A stretch of 64,000 bases of DNA from Bradyrhizobium sp. G127 (GTDB lineage: Bacteria > Pseudomonadota > Alphaproteobacteria > Rhizobiales > Xanthobacteraceae). The DNA is taken from assembly GCF_021502575.1 (NCBI RefSeq), contig NZ_JAKFGN010000001.1:992001-1056000 (forward strand). The letters are read 5' to 3'. Below are positions 18,326-26,517 of the stretch, piece after piece (the first letter of the stretch is position 1; each line of letters starts with the position of its first letter). The translations under genes and the position numbers were made by a program. The notes beneath the pieces are model-generated. The model was given only the letters and a program-made list of their open reading frames with translations. It had not been told where the DNA came from and made no database searches.

Positions 18326-19804
18326 ATGCCAATTCCGGATTTCAGGACCTTCATTCCTTTTGGGCCGACGGCCCAGAGTCATGCCCGTCGTCTCGGGCGA
18401 TGGATGGCCGCGGCAAGTGCCGTCCTGCTATCGGGCTGCGCGTCGTTCTCGCCGGACGGCGGGATGGGCGTTGTCACGGCCACGGTCTCGCAGGACCTCG
18501 GCAAGGAGGCGGTCGCGCTGCGCACGCCGGAGGACACCGTGTTCGCCCGCGCTGCGACGGTGCGCCTGCTGTCCAGACCATTGTCGGCGGATGCAGCGGT
18601 CCAGATCGCGCTTCTCAATAATCGCGGACTGCAGGCCGCCTACAACGAACTCGCCATCGCGGAGGCACGGGCGGTGGAGGGAAGCCTGCCGCCGAATCCG
18701 TCGCTTTCGCTGACGCGGATTGCAGGCTCCGTGGAAATCGAGGTCGAGCGCAAGATCATCGCCAATGTGCTGGCGCTGGCGACCCTGCCGGTTCGCTCGG
18801 AAATCGCCGCCGCGCGCTTCCGGCAGGCGCAGATCGTGGCTTTGAGTGAAACGCTGCGCATCGCAGCGGACACGCGGCGCGCTTACTACCGCGCCGTCGC
18901 CGCACGCGAACTGGCCGGCTTTCTGGCGCAGGCCCAGACCGGCGCCGAGACCGCGGCCAAGCTCGCTACTCGCTTGGGCGAGAGCGGCGGGATGAACAAA
19001 CTGGATCAGGCGCGGGAGCAGGTATTCTACGCGGACATCACGGCGCAACTCGCCACAACGCGGCAGCGCGCCGACAGCGAGCGGGAAGCGCTGATCCGCG
19101 CCATGGGCCTGTGGGGTGATGACCTTGGATTCAAGACGGCTGGCGCATTGCCGCCGCTGCCCTCGCGGCCGCAGTCGCTGCCCGGCATCGAGGCGGAAGC
19201 GGTTCGGCGTCATGTTGATTTGCAGATCGGACGGATCGAACTCGATGCACTTGCGAAGGCTTACGGGCTGACGCAGGCGACGCGCTTTATCAACATCCTT
19301 GATGCGGGATTTGCCGCGAAGGACATTAAAGACAAGGCGACGGGAGAGAAAATCCGTGAGCGGGGCTTCGATGTCGAACTGCAGATTCCGATTTTCGATT
19401 TCGGTGAGGTGCGCGTCAGGGAAGCCGAGGCCACCTACATGCAGGCGGTCAACCGCCTGACGGAGCGGGCGGTCAATGTCCGCTCCGAGGCGCGCGACGC
19501 CTATCGCAGCTATCGGTCGGCTTACGACATCGCGGCGCACTACCAGCGCGAGGTGTTGCCGCTGCGCAAGATCATCTCCGACGAAACGCTGCTTCGCTAC
19601 AACGGCATGCTGATCGACGTGTTCGCGCTGCTGGCGGAGGCGCGCCAGCGCATCGCCGCCACCACGGCGGCAATCGAAGCGAAACGTGATTTCTGGCTGG
19701 CCGCCACCGATCTCAATACGGCGGTGATGGGCGGCGGCGTCGCGGGCCGGGGCAACACCGCACGATCGCTGTCCGGCATATCCGCCGATCAACCTCAGCA
19801 TTGA
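18326..19804 (+). CDS. TolC/CusC-type outer membrane protein
   Basis: A 492-residue lipoprotein (signal ending AVLLSGC). Two OEP repeats are visible: one near LSADAAVQIALLNNRGLQAAYNELAIAEA with SLPPNPSLSL, the other near AVRRHVDLQIGRIELDALAKAYG, each followed by long coiled-coil helices (AEATYMQAVNRLTERAVNVRSEARDA). This is the fold of trimeric outer-membrane channels used by RND pumps such as CusCBA. No inner-membrane pump or adaptor gene is adjacent, which is unusual. It probably serves copper export or periplasmic copper detoxification with the multicopper oxidase encoded next. Confidence 0.85.
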   Translation: MPIPDFRTFIPFGPTAQSHARRLGRWMAAASAVLLSGCASFSPDGGMGVVTATVSQDLGKEAVALRTPEDTVFARAATVRLLSRPLSADAAVQIALLNNRGLQAAYNELAIAEARAVEGSLPPNPSLSLTRIAGSVEIEVERKIIANVLALATLPVRSEIAAARFRQAQIVALSETLRIAADTRRAYYRAVAARELAGFLAQAQTGAETAAKLATRLGESGGMNKLDQAREQVFYADITAQLATTRQRADSEREALIRAMGLWGDDLGFKTAGALPPLPSRPQSLPGIEAEAVRRHVDLQIGRIELDALAKAYGLTQATRFINILDAGFAAKDIKDKATGEKIRERGFDVELQIPIFDFGEVRVREAEATYMQAVNRLTERAVNVRSEARDAYRSYRSAYDIAAHYQREVLPLRKIISDETLLRYNGMLIDVFALLAEARQRIAATTAAIEAKRDFWLAATDLNTAVMGGGVAGRGNTARSLSGISADQPQH

Positions 19805-19818
19805 ATGGAGAACGAGCG

Positions 19819-21201
19819 ATGATCTCTCGCAGAGCAATTCTCGGGTCGGCCGCGGTGCTGGCGGGCGCGGGTGTCGTCAGCGGACGGGTGCAGGCCGCAA
19901 GCATTCCTGAAGCGGCGACTTCGAAAGTCACCACGATGCAGCCGCCGCTGTTTCCCGCCAGCGGTCCCGACTACCAGCCCGTGGTGACGCTGAACGGCTG
20001 GACACTGCCGTGGCGCATGAATGGCGACTGGAAGGAATTCCATCTCGTCGCCGAACCGGTGCAACGCGAATTCGCGCCGGGCATGGTCGTCAATCTGTGG
20101 GGTTACAACGGCCAGTCGCCGGGCCCCACCATCGAAGCCGTGGAAGGCGACAAGGTCCGCATCTTCGTCACCAACAAGTTGCCCGAGCACACCACCGTGC
20201 ACTGGCACGGCATGATCCTGCCGAACGGCATGGACGGGGTCGGCGGCCTGACCCAGCCGCATATCAAGCCGGGCAAGACCTTCGTCTACGAGTTCGTGCT
20301 GAAGCGGAGCGGGACGTTCATGTACCACCCGCATTCCGACGAGATGGTTCAGGTCGCGATGGGCATGATGGGTTCTTTCGTCGTGCATCCGCGCGACCGC
20401 AAGGTCATGCCGGTCGACCGCGATTTTGTTTTTCTGGTCAGCGCCTTTGCCGTCGAGCCCGGCTCGTACCTTCCAAAGGTGTCGGAGATGACCGACTTCA
20501 ACATGTGGGCCTGGAACAGCCGGGTGTTTCCCGGCATCGACACCATGCCGGTGCGGCTCGGCGATCGCGTGCGGGTGCGGATGGGCAATCTCACCATGAC
20601 CAATCATCCGCTGCATCTTCACGGTCACGTCTTCTCCGTCACGGGCACCGAAGGCGGCTGGATTCCGGAAAGCGCGCGCTGGCCGGAAGTCACGGTCGAT
20701 CTGCCCGTCGGCGGCATGCGCGCCGTTGAGTTCGTCGCGGATGCACCGGGCGACTGGGCGTTCCATTGCCACAAGAGCCATCACACCATGAACGCCATGG
20801 GCCACAACGTCCGCAACTTTGTCGGGACGAAAAAAAGCGACCTGGTGAAATCCGTCCGCAAGCTGGTGCCGGACTACATGCCGATGGGCACTGCCGGCAT
20901 GGCGGATATGGGCGAAATGGAAATGCCGCTGCCGGACAACACGCTGCCGATGATGACCGGCTTCGGTCCGTTCGGCCCGCTGGAAATGGGCGGCATGTTC
21001 ACGACCGTGAAAGTTCGCGAAGGATTGGCGGCCAACGACTACGCCGATCCGCCCGCCTATCAGCATCCCGCCGGAACGGTGGCCTACGAGGTCGCGAGCG
21101 CCACCGCTCCTTCGCCGGCGAAATCGGCGTCGCCGCCACCCGCGCAGTCTGCAACCGGCATGAAAGTCATCAAACCTTCCATGAACCACAAAGGGCACTG
21201 A
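19819..21201 (+). CDS. Multicopper oxidase (CopA/CueO-like)
   Basis: A 460-residue exported oxidase. The N terminus SRRAILGSAAVLAGAG is a twin-arginine signal, as expected for a protein folded with copper in the cytoplasm. All four copper-ligand motifs are visible: HWHG, HPHS, HPLHLHGH and FHCHKSHHTM, the last giving the Cys-His and Met of the type 1 site. A methionine-rich stretch (MGTAGMADMGEMEMPLPDNTLPMM) near the C terminus resembles the copper-binding insert of CueO/CopA. The likely role is oxidation of Cu(I) in the periplasm. The stop is one base before the next ATG. Confidence 0.92.
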   Translation: MISRRAILGSAAVLAGAGVVSGRVQAASIPEAATSKVTTMQPPLFPASGPDYQPVVTLNGWTLPWRMNGDWKEFHLVAEPVQREFAPGMVVNLWGYNGQSPGPTIEAVEGDKVRIFVTNKLPEHTTVHWHGMILPNGMDGVGGLTQPHIKPGKTFVYEFVLKRSGTFMYHPHSDEMVQVAMGMMGSFVVHPRDRKVMPVDRDFVFLVSAFAVEPGSYLPKVSEMTDFNMWAWNSRVFPGIDTMPVRLGDRVRVRMGNLTMTNHPLHLHGHVFSVTGTEGGWIPESARWPEVTVDLPVGGMRAVEFVADAPGDWAFHCHKSHHTMNAMGHNVRNFVGTKKSDLVKSVRKLVPDYMPMGTAGMADMGEMEMPLPDNTLPMMTGFGPFGPLEMGGMFTTVKVREGLAANDYADPPAYQHPAGTVAYEVASATAPSPAKSASPPPAQSATGMKVIKPSMNHKGH

Positions 21202-21202
21202 G

Positions 21203-21670
21203 ATGCGCATTTTGCGAAAATCTCTCATTATCATGACGGCGGCCGCACTGTTGCTGCCGATCTCGCTAAACTGTGCGCGGGCGCATGAAAGCCACGCGTC
21301 TTACGCCGCCGGAGAGCCTGGCGATCCGAAAAAACCTTCGCGCGACATTGTCATCGAGATGGGGGATCGCTTTTATCAGCCGATGAAAATCGAGGTGAAG
21401 CGCGGCGAACAGGTGAGATTCGTGCTGCGCAATGGCGGCCATGAAGATCACGAATTTCTGCTGGCCACGACCGAAGCCAATCTCAAGCATGCCGAGGCGA
21501 TGCGGAAAAATCCCGGCATGGAACATGACGAGCCGAACGGCATTCAACTCGCGCCGCAAAAATCCGGTGAGATCGTCTGGAAATTCACCAAGGCGGGGAC
21601 GTTTGAATTTTCATGCCTGATCGCCGGTCATCGCGAGGACGGCATGACCGGCACGGTCGTGGTGAAATGA
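21203..21670 (+). CDS. Periplasmic cupredoxin-like copper protein
   Basis: A 155-residue protein with a signal peptide (IIMTAAALLLPISLNCARA) and a cupredoxin fold signature: FRLRNGG-like FVLRNGGHEDHEF supplies one His, and GTFEFSCLIAGHREDGM supplies Cys, His and Met of a type 1 copper site. It starts one base after the multicopper oxidase stop, so the two are probably co-translated and may exchange electrons or copper. The predicted ligand set is complete. Confidence 0.88.
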   Translation: MRILRKSLIIMTAAALLLPISLNCARAHESHASYAAGEPGDPKKPSRDIVIEMGDRFYQPMKIEVKRGEQVRFVLRNGGHEDHEFLLATTEANLKHAEAMRKNPGMEHDEPNGIQLAPQKSGEIVWKFTKAGTFEFSCLIAGHREDGMTGTVVVK

Positions 21671-21696
21671 TCTACCTAGCAGCCAAAGGAAGAAAC

Positions 21697-22002
21697 ATGC
21701 GGAAATTCATTCTCGCTCTGTCCCTTATTATCGCGCTGTCCGGCGCTATGGTCCCGACGCAGGTCCATGCCCAGGCGCTGCCGGTGTCCGGAACCGTTAC
21801 CAAGATCGACGAGGCCGCCGGAAAGATCACCCTCAAACATGGTCCGATCAAAAAGCTCGATATGGACGAAGGAATGACCATGGTCTTCAAGGCCGGAACG
21901 CCCGAGATGCTCAAGCAGGTGAAGGCCGGGGACAAGGTCAGGTTCGACGCCGACAAGGTTAACGGCCAGCTCACAGTTACCAGGATCGAGAAGGCGAAAT
22001 AG
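21697..22002 (+). CDS. CusF-like periplasmic copper-binding protein
   Basis: A 101-residue protein with a signal peptide ending VHAQA and one CusF domain: VSGTVTKIDEAAGKITLKHGPI with a candidate ligand His, then MDEGMTMVFKAG with the Met-x-Met pair. E. coli CusF binds Cu(I) with His36, Met47, Met49 and a capping Trp44; here the position of the Trp appears to be Met, a variant known to be possible in the family. AAAGGAAGAAAC precedes the ATG. It is the last gene of the copper cluster. Confidence 0.87.
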   Translation: MRKFILALSLIIALSGAMVPTQVHAQALPVSGTVTKIDEAAGKITLKHGPIKKLDMDEGMTMVFKAGTPEMLKQVKAGDKVRFDADKVNGQLTVTRIEKAK

Positions 22003-22158
22003 CCGTTCGGCGGCAGCGGCCAAGCGTCTGGGTAACGCCTGAAACTGCTGACAAAGGCGTGACCCGCCGGTTTTCCGCCGCCTGCCACCGATCCGTCGCA
22101 GTTGATCCCTCAATCGGCCCTAAAGTTCCCGCAAGCAATGGCCGCGTGGGGAGTAGCG

Positions 22159-23067
22159 ATGATCAAGAAGTTTCTGTCGAAATATATTCTGGAGGTGATC
22201 CCGTCGATCGTGGCGACGGTGGTCGGGGCGTACATCGTCACGCACTACATCAACTCCAAGCCGGAGGCTGACAAGCCCAAGGCGGGAATCTCCGCCCCCG
22301 CGGAAACCTCGAAGGATGCTGCACCACAAGCGCTGAAAGCTGACGAGGCCGGCGATAAGGCCTTCAAAGAGACCCCGAAAGCCGAGGCTGCCAGACTCAA
22401 GGCGGAAAAGCTCGCCGCCGAAAAGGCCGCCGCGGAGCGGGCCGCTGTCGATCGGGCGGAGAACGCGAAGAGGGCTGCCGAAAAACTTGCAGCCGAGAAA
22501 GCCGCTGCCGAAAAGGCCGCGGCCGAGAAGCTTGCCAGCGAGAAGGCTGCTTCCGACAAGCGGGACCGTGAACGGACCGTCGCGAAATCTGCGCCGGTTG
22601 CGTCGCCGTCTGCCGAGGCGAATGGTGGGTCTGAGCGCGATGCCAACGATCTGGCGCGGGCTGCGATCGAGCGGCTGCGCAAATCCTCCGATCCGCGTTC
22701 GTCCGAAACGCCGCGTGCGCCGGAAGCTGCCCGCGCCGAGGAGCCTGCGAAGCCGCAGCCCGAGCGCGCGAAAGTCAACAGCGTGGTCTATGCCCCAGCC
22801 GCGCCGCAGCCGTCCGTCCAGCCGCTGCCGCCCGCCGTCAACGTCGCACCGGCGCCGCCTGAAGTTGCGATCATCACGCCGCCCGCGCCATTCCCAAAGC
22901 CTGTGGACGAGGCGCGCGGGGATGATTCATCGCGGCTATCCCCGCCTGCGGACATTCCGTCGCGGCCGCTCGACCTTCGCGCACGTGAGAAGGATCGCTC
23001 CGTTGCTGAAGGCGTGGTCTCGGCGGCGCGATCGGTGTTTGAAGCCGTCTTGCCGGAACGCAACTAG
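22159..23067 (+). CDS. Membrane-anchored Ala/Lys-rich coiled-coil protein, unknown
   Basis: About 302 residues. One N-terminal transmembrane helix (EVIPSIVATVVGAYIVTHYI) is followed by roughly 110 residues dominated by repeats such as AEKLAAEKAAAEKAAAEK, predicted as a long helix or coiled coil, then a Pro/Ala-rich linker and a final helical segment (AEGVVSAARSVFEAVLP). No domain is recognised. GGGGAG upstream supports the ATG at 22159; earlier in-frame starts are poorer. Its composition resembles TolA-like periplasmic spacers, but homology cannot be claimed. Its stop overlaps the stop of the convergent regulator gene in a shared CTAG. Confidence 0.65.
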   Translation: MIKKFLSKYILEVIPSIVATVVGAYIVTHYINSKPEADKPKAGISAPAETSKDAAPQALKADEAGDKAFKETPKAEAARLKAEKLAAEKAAAERAAVDRAENAKRAAEKLAAEKAAAEKAAAEKLASEKAASDKRDRERTVAKSAPVASPSAEANGGSERDANDLARAAIERLRKSSDPRSSETPRAPEAARAEEPAKPQPERAKVNSVVYAPAAPQPSVQPLPPAVNVAPAPPEVAIITPPAPFPKPVDEARGDDSSRLSPPADIPSRPLDLRAREKDRSVAEGVVSAARSVFEAVLPERN

Positions 23068-24239
23068 GCCTTTTGTTTCCGGGTTTTCCGTTTCGCAACG
23101 CGCTTCGCCGTCGCCAGCCTTGTCTGCCCGGTTTGGGTGTCTCCGGCTTCTGCCGTCGTCCCGGCATCGACGATTTCCAGAAATTCCCTGACCGTGCTCA
23201 CCGCGCCCGGGCTCGCCGCGACATAGCCGGGAAGCTGTGCGATCGCATCGTGAAAGGCATGGCCCTTCATGATGTCGAGCACACGCCGCATGGGCTCGGT
23301 ATCGAGAAACGCTCTCCGGCAGACGAAGAAATAATCCTCCGTCAGCAGCCGCACGAAATCGAGCCCGAACTGTCTGGCCGCTGCTTCGACGCCGAATGCT
23401 GCGTCCGCCATGCCGCTGGCGACATAGGCCGCGACCGCTGCGTGGGTGAATTCCATCTGCTGCGCGCCGCTGATTTTCGCTTCATCGATTTTATGGAGCG
23501 CGAGCAGCTGGTCGAACAACGTCCGGGTGCCGGAATCGTGGTCGCGGTTGACGAAGCGGGCTTTGGTGGCGACGAGATCTTTCAGCGATCCGATGTTGAG
23601 CGGATTGCCCTTCTTCACCATCAGCCCCATTTCGCGGGTCACGAAACTGATAACGCGGTCTTCGCGCGGATCGAGCCAGTCGCGGCACGCCTTGATGGCC
23701 TGCACGCGCAGTTCACCGCGCGGGATGTGGACGCCGGAGAGATCGCAGGCGCCCTGCGCCAGCGACACCAGTGAATTCTGGTTGCTGACATAGCGCAGGT
23801 CGACGCCGATGCCGGGCTCGCGGTCGAGCAACTCGCGCAGCTTTGAAACCGCGAAGCCGTGGCTGGCGTGAACGCGGATCACCGACGGGCGCTGATGCAG
23901 GAACGGTTTGATTTCGGTCGCGAGTTCCTGCGCAAGGTTCTCAAGCTGCGGGCCGAGGCGCGCCTGCATGCGCTGCCCGGCCCACACCAGTTTCTCGCCG
24001 AACGCCGTCAGTCTGGTCCCTTTGCCGCGCTGGGTTTCCACCAGCAGAACGCCAAAGAAGTCTGACCATTGCTCGACGAGATTCCAGACGTGCCGGTAGG
24101 ACAGGTGCGCATGTTCCGCGGCGCTGGTGAGTTTTCCGGTTTCGCGGATTCGGTTGAGGACTCCGAGCATGACCACTGCGGTCTGCGGGCTGCCTTCCTT
24201 GTGAAAGCGCCAGACCGGCTCGATCTCGATGTGCAGCAT
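23064..24239 (-). CDS. ModE/LysR-like HTH regulator with periplasmic-binding-protein domain
   Basis: A 391-residue one-component regulator. Residues 1-110 form a ModE-like winged helix (RIRETGKLTSAAEHAHLSYRHVWNLVEQW, TQRGKGTRLTAFGEKLV). Residues 125-360 resemble a type 2 substrate-binding domain of the molybdate/tungstate-like PBP group (IRVHASHGFAVSKL, QGACDLSGVHIPRGEL, RFVNRDHDSGTRTLFDQLL). Such fusions control transport or metabolism of a small ligand. It is divergent from an aldehyde dehydrogenase gene, with an 18-bp palindrome between them, so it probably controls that gene. The Lys/Arg-rich C-terminal tail is unusual. Confidence 0.83.
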   Translation of the reverse strand: MLHIEIEPVWRFHKEGSPQTAVVMLGVLNRIRETGKLTSAAEHAHLSYRHVWNLVEQWSDFFGVLLVETQRGKGTRLTAFGEKLVWAGQRMQARLGPQLENLAQELATEIKPFLHQRPSVIRVHASHGFAVSKLRELLDREPGIGVDLRYVSNQNSLVSLAQGACDLSGVHIPRGELRVQAIKACRDWLDPREDRVISFVTREMGLMVKKGNPLNIGSLKDLVATKARFVNRDHDSGTRTLFDQLLALHKIDEAKISGAQQMEFTHAAVAAYVASGMADAAFGVEAAARQFGLDFVRLLTEDYFFVCRRAFLDTEPMRRVLDIMKGHAFHDAIAQLPGYVAASPGAVSTVREFLEIVDAGTTAEAGDTQTGQTRLATAKRVAKRKTRKQKA

Positions 24240-24250
24240 CGTGACCCTCT

Positions 24251-24268
24251 TATGAAATTGATTTCATA
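24251..24268. promoter_or_regulatory. Palindromic operator candidate between regulator and aldehyde dehydrogenase
   Basis: TATGAAATTGATTTCATA is a perfect inverted repeat with 8-base arms and a 2-base centre, starting 12 bases upstream of the regulator's start codon and about 85 bases upstream of the aldehyde dehydrogenase start. Position and symmetry suit binding of the divergent regulator. Confidence 0.55.
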
Positions 24269-24352
24269 TCATCGTGAGGCATTGGCACATCTTATCATAT
24301 TTACTCTGGCATTTTGAATACACAAACTAGCGGAAACAATAGGAGTAATATG

Positions 24353-25837
24353 ATGTCGATTGCATATGATAACTCCCTGGGGAGTCCGCACGCGCCGGGC
24401 GTCCTCCGCAAGCAGCTTTTGATCGACGGCCAGCATGTCGAGTCGGTATCGGGGCGGACCTTCAACACGCTCAATCCCGCGACCGGGCAGGTCATCGCGA
24501 CCATTTCGGAAGGCAACGAAGCCGATGTGGAGCGCGCCGTCGCCGCCGCCCGCCGCGCATTCGAGGGCGTCTGGAGCGCCATGCGCCCTGCAGAGCGCGG
24601 CCACATCCTGTTCAGGTTCGCCGAACTGATCAAACAGCACGGCGATGAACTTGCCGAACTGGAAAGCCGCGATGCCGGCAAGCCGATCTCGGCGGTGTTG
24701 CGGCAGGATCTTCCCGCCGCCATCGACACGCTGACCTATTACGCCGGCTGGGCCGACAAGATTCACGGCGATACGGTGCCGACGCGCAGCGATGCGCTGA
24801 CCTATACGGTGCGCGAGCCGGTCGGCGTGGTCGCTGTGATCGTGCCGTGGAATTTCCCGTTGATGATCGGCATGTGGAAGCTGGCACCGGCGCTGGCCTG
24901 CGGCTGCACCATCGTGATGAAACCTGCGGAGCTGACGTCATTGTCGGCACTCCGCCTTGGTGAACTTGCGCTCGAAGCCGGACTGCCGCCGGGCGTGCTC
25001 AACATCGTGCCCGGACCCGGCCGCGTGGTCGGCGACGCGCTGGTCAACCATCCCGGCGTGGACAAGGTGACGTTCACCGGATCGCCCGGCGTCGGCCGCG
25101 GCATTCTTCGCGGCGCGGCGGGTAACTTCAAGCGTGTGTCGCTCGAGCTCGGCGGCAAGTCGGCCAACGTGATCTATGACGATGCCAATCTCGATGCCGC
25201 GACCAAGGCCGCCGCCGCGGGCATCTTCTTCAATGCCGGGCAGGTGTGTTCGGCGGGTTCGCGCGTGCTGGCTCATGAGAAGGTCTATGACGAAGTGGTC
25301 GAGCGGCTGACGGCGCGCGCCGAGGCGCTGCGCATGGGCGACACTGCCGACAAGGCGACGGCGCTGGGTCCGGTGATTTCCGAACGGCAGATGAAGACGA
25401 TACTCGACTACGTCGACATTGGTGAGAAGGAAGGTGCGACGCTGGTCACCGGCGGCCGGCATGTCGGCGACCGCGGCTACTACATCAGCCCCGCGGTGTT
25501 CGCGAACGTCAAACACGAGATGCGGATTTCGCAGGAGGAAATCTTCGGCCCCGTCGTCAGCGTCATCAAGTTCAAGGACGAGGCTGATGCGTTGCGGATC
25601 GCCAACGGCACCGCGTTCAGCCTCGCTGCAGGCGTGTGGAGCCGCGATATCGGACGGGTGCAGCGGTTCGCCAAGAAAGCGAAGGCGGGAACGGTCTGGA
25701 TCAACACCTATGGTTATACGGACGTGCGGCTGCCGTGGGGTGGTGCGGGCGATTCGGGTTTCGGCCGAGAACACGGCACGGAAGCGCTGGCGAATTTCAC
25801 CGAGCCGAAAGCGGTCTGGATGAATCTGAACGTCTGA
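24353..25837 (+). CDS. NAD(P)-dependent aldehyde dehydrogenase
   Basis: A 494-residue ALDH-superfamily enzyme. It shows the N-terminal NPATGQVIATI, cofactor-binding PWNFPLMIGMWKLAPALA, FTGSPGVGRGI, general base ELGGKSAN (Glu) and catalytic Cys in FFNAGQVCSAGSR, plus EEIFGPVVSV near the C terminus. Full length with all catalytic residues. The substrate cannot be assigned; overall similarity suggests the betaine/phenylacetaldehyde/gamma-aminobutyraldehyde group. AGGAG at 24341 suits the ATG at 24353. A terminator hairpin shared with rpsU follows. Confidence 0.9.
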   Translation: MSIAYDNSLGSPHAPGVLRKQLLIDGQHVESVSGRTFNTLNPATGQVIATISEGNEADVERAVAAARRAFEGVWSAMRPAERGHILFRFAELIKQHGDELAELESRDAGKPISAVLRQDLPAAIDTLTYYAGWADKIHGDTVPTRSDALTYTVREPVGVVAVIVPWNFPLMIGMWKLAPALACGCTIVMKPAELTSLSALRLGELALEAGLPPGVLNIVPGPGRVVGDALVNHPGVDKVTFTGSPGVGRGILRGAAGNFKRVSLELGGKSANVIYDDANLDAATKAAAAGIFFNAGQVCSAGSRVLAHEKVYDEVVERLTARAEALRMGDTADKATALGPVISERQMKTILDYVDIGEKEGATLVTGGRHVGDRGYYISPAVFANVKHEMRISQEEIFGPVVSVIKFKDEADALRIANGTAFSLAAGVWSRDIGRVQRFAKKAKAGTVWINTYGYTDVRLPWGGAGDSGFGREHGTEALANFTEPKAVWMNLNV

Positions 25838-25845
25838 GGATTGCT

Positions 25846-25868
25846 CTCTCCCCGTAAACGGGGAGAGG
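25846..25868. repeat. Short palindrome after the aldehyde dehydrogenase gene
   Basis: CTCTCCCCGT-AAA-CGGGGAGAG forms a perfect short hairpin. It resembles the CTCCCC-type dispersed repeats also present at 38215-38330. No T-run follows, so it is probably not the terminator. Confidence 0.5.
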
Positions 25869-25890
25869 TGAAGAAACACACAGCTCAAAC

Positions 25891-25920
25891 AAAAACGCGG
25901 GCCACAAGGCCCGCGTTTTT
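25891..25920. terminator. Bidirectional terminator between aldehyde dehydrogenase and rpsU
   Basis: The stem AACGCGGGCC/GGCCCGCGTT closes on ACAA and is flanked by A-runs and T-runs on both sides, so it can end transcription of the converging aldehyde dehydrogenase and rpsU genes. Confidence 0.88.
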
Positions 25921-25943
25921 ATATCCAAATACGATTGAAGCGC

Positions 25944-26246
25944 TCAGCGCGGTCCGCGCGGAGCACCTGCGCCGCCACGGCCGCCGCCAGCACCACGGTC
26001 CGCGCCGGGGCCAGCGCCGAACACCGGCTTCGGCTTCATCGGCAACAGGCCTTCGCGCTGCAGCTTCTTGCGCGCCAGCTTGCGTGCGCGACGAACGGCT
26101 TCCGCCTTTTCGCGGGCCTTCTTCTCGGAGGGCTTTTCGTAATGGCCGCGAAGCTTCATCTCGCGGAAAATGCCCTCGCGCTGCATCTTTTTCTTCAGCG
26201 CCTTGAGAGCCTGGTCGACATTGTTATCGCGGACGAGAACCTGCAC
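25944..26246 (-). CDS. rpsU: 30S ribosomal protein S21 with Gly/Arg-rich tail
   Basis: A 100-residue protein. Starting from a GTG codon it reads [43 protein letters not shown], the standard S21 core, then a basic helix ([22 protein letters not shown]), followed by an alphaproteobacterial extension PKPVFGAG... rich in Gly and Arg. Typical S21 is about 70 residues. GAGGA lies just upstream of the GTG; no in-frame ATG precedes the conserved core closely. S21 takes part in initiation on the small subunit. The gene is single and ends at a strong terminator. Confidence 0.93.
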   Translation of the reverse strand: MQVLVRDNNVDQALKALKKKMQREGIFREMKLRGHYEKPSEKKAREKAEAVRRARKLARKKLQREGLLPMKPKPVFGAGPGADRGAGGGRGGAGAPRGPR

Positions 26247-26517
26247 GCGGCATCCTCTTTGTGTTTCAATCGAAAATTCAGGAGACGACGAAGGGCCGAC
26301 AAAGGCCACGCCCTTCTCATCGAAGGCGCGGATGTACCAGATCAAACCGGGAATGTCCACCTGTGGACAGCCTTTTTCCGGGACGGCAAAGCCACTTTTC
26401 CGGGGCAAGTTCAGGGGGCGGGGCCGCGATTCGGGGAGTTCAGGAAGGCTTAAGACTCCGATTTCTAAAGTTCCCGCTGTTGAGGTGATTCAACACCGCA
26501 TTCAGGGGAGACGTAAC

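Noticed and set aside
24282-24296. Possible sigma-54 promoter (TGGCAC) before the aldehyde dehydrogenase
   Set aside because: The -24 half matches but the -12 element lacks the required GC dinucleotide, and the regulator is not a sigma-54 activator.
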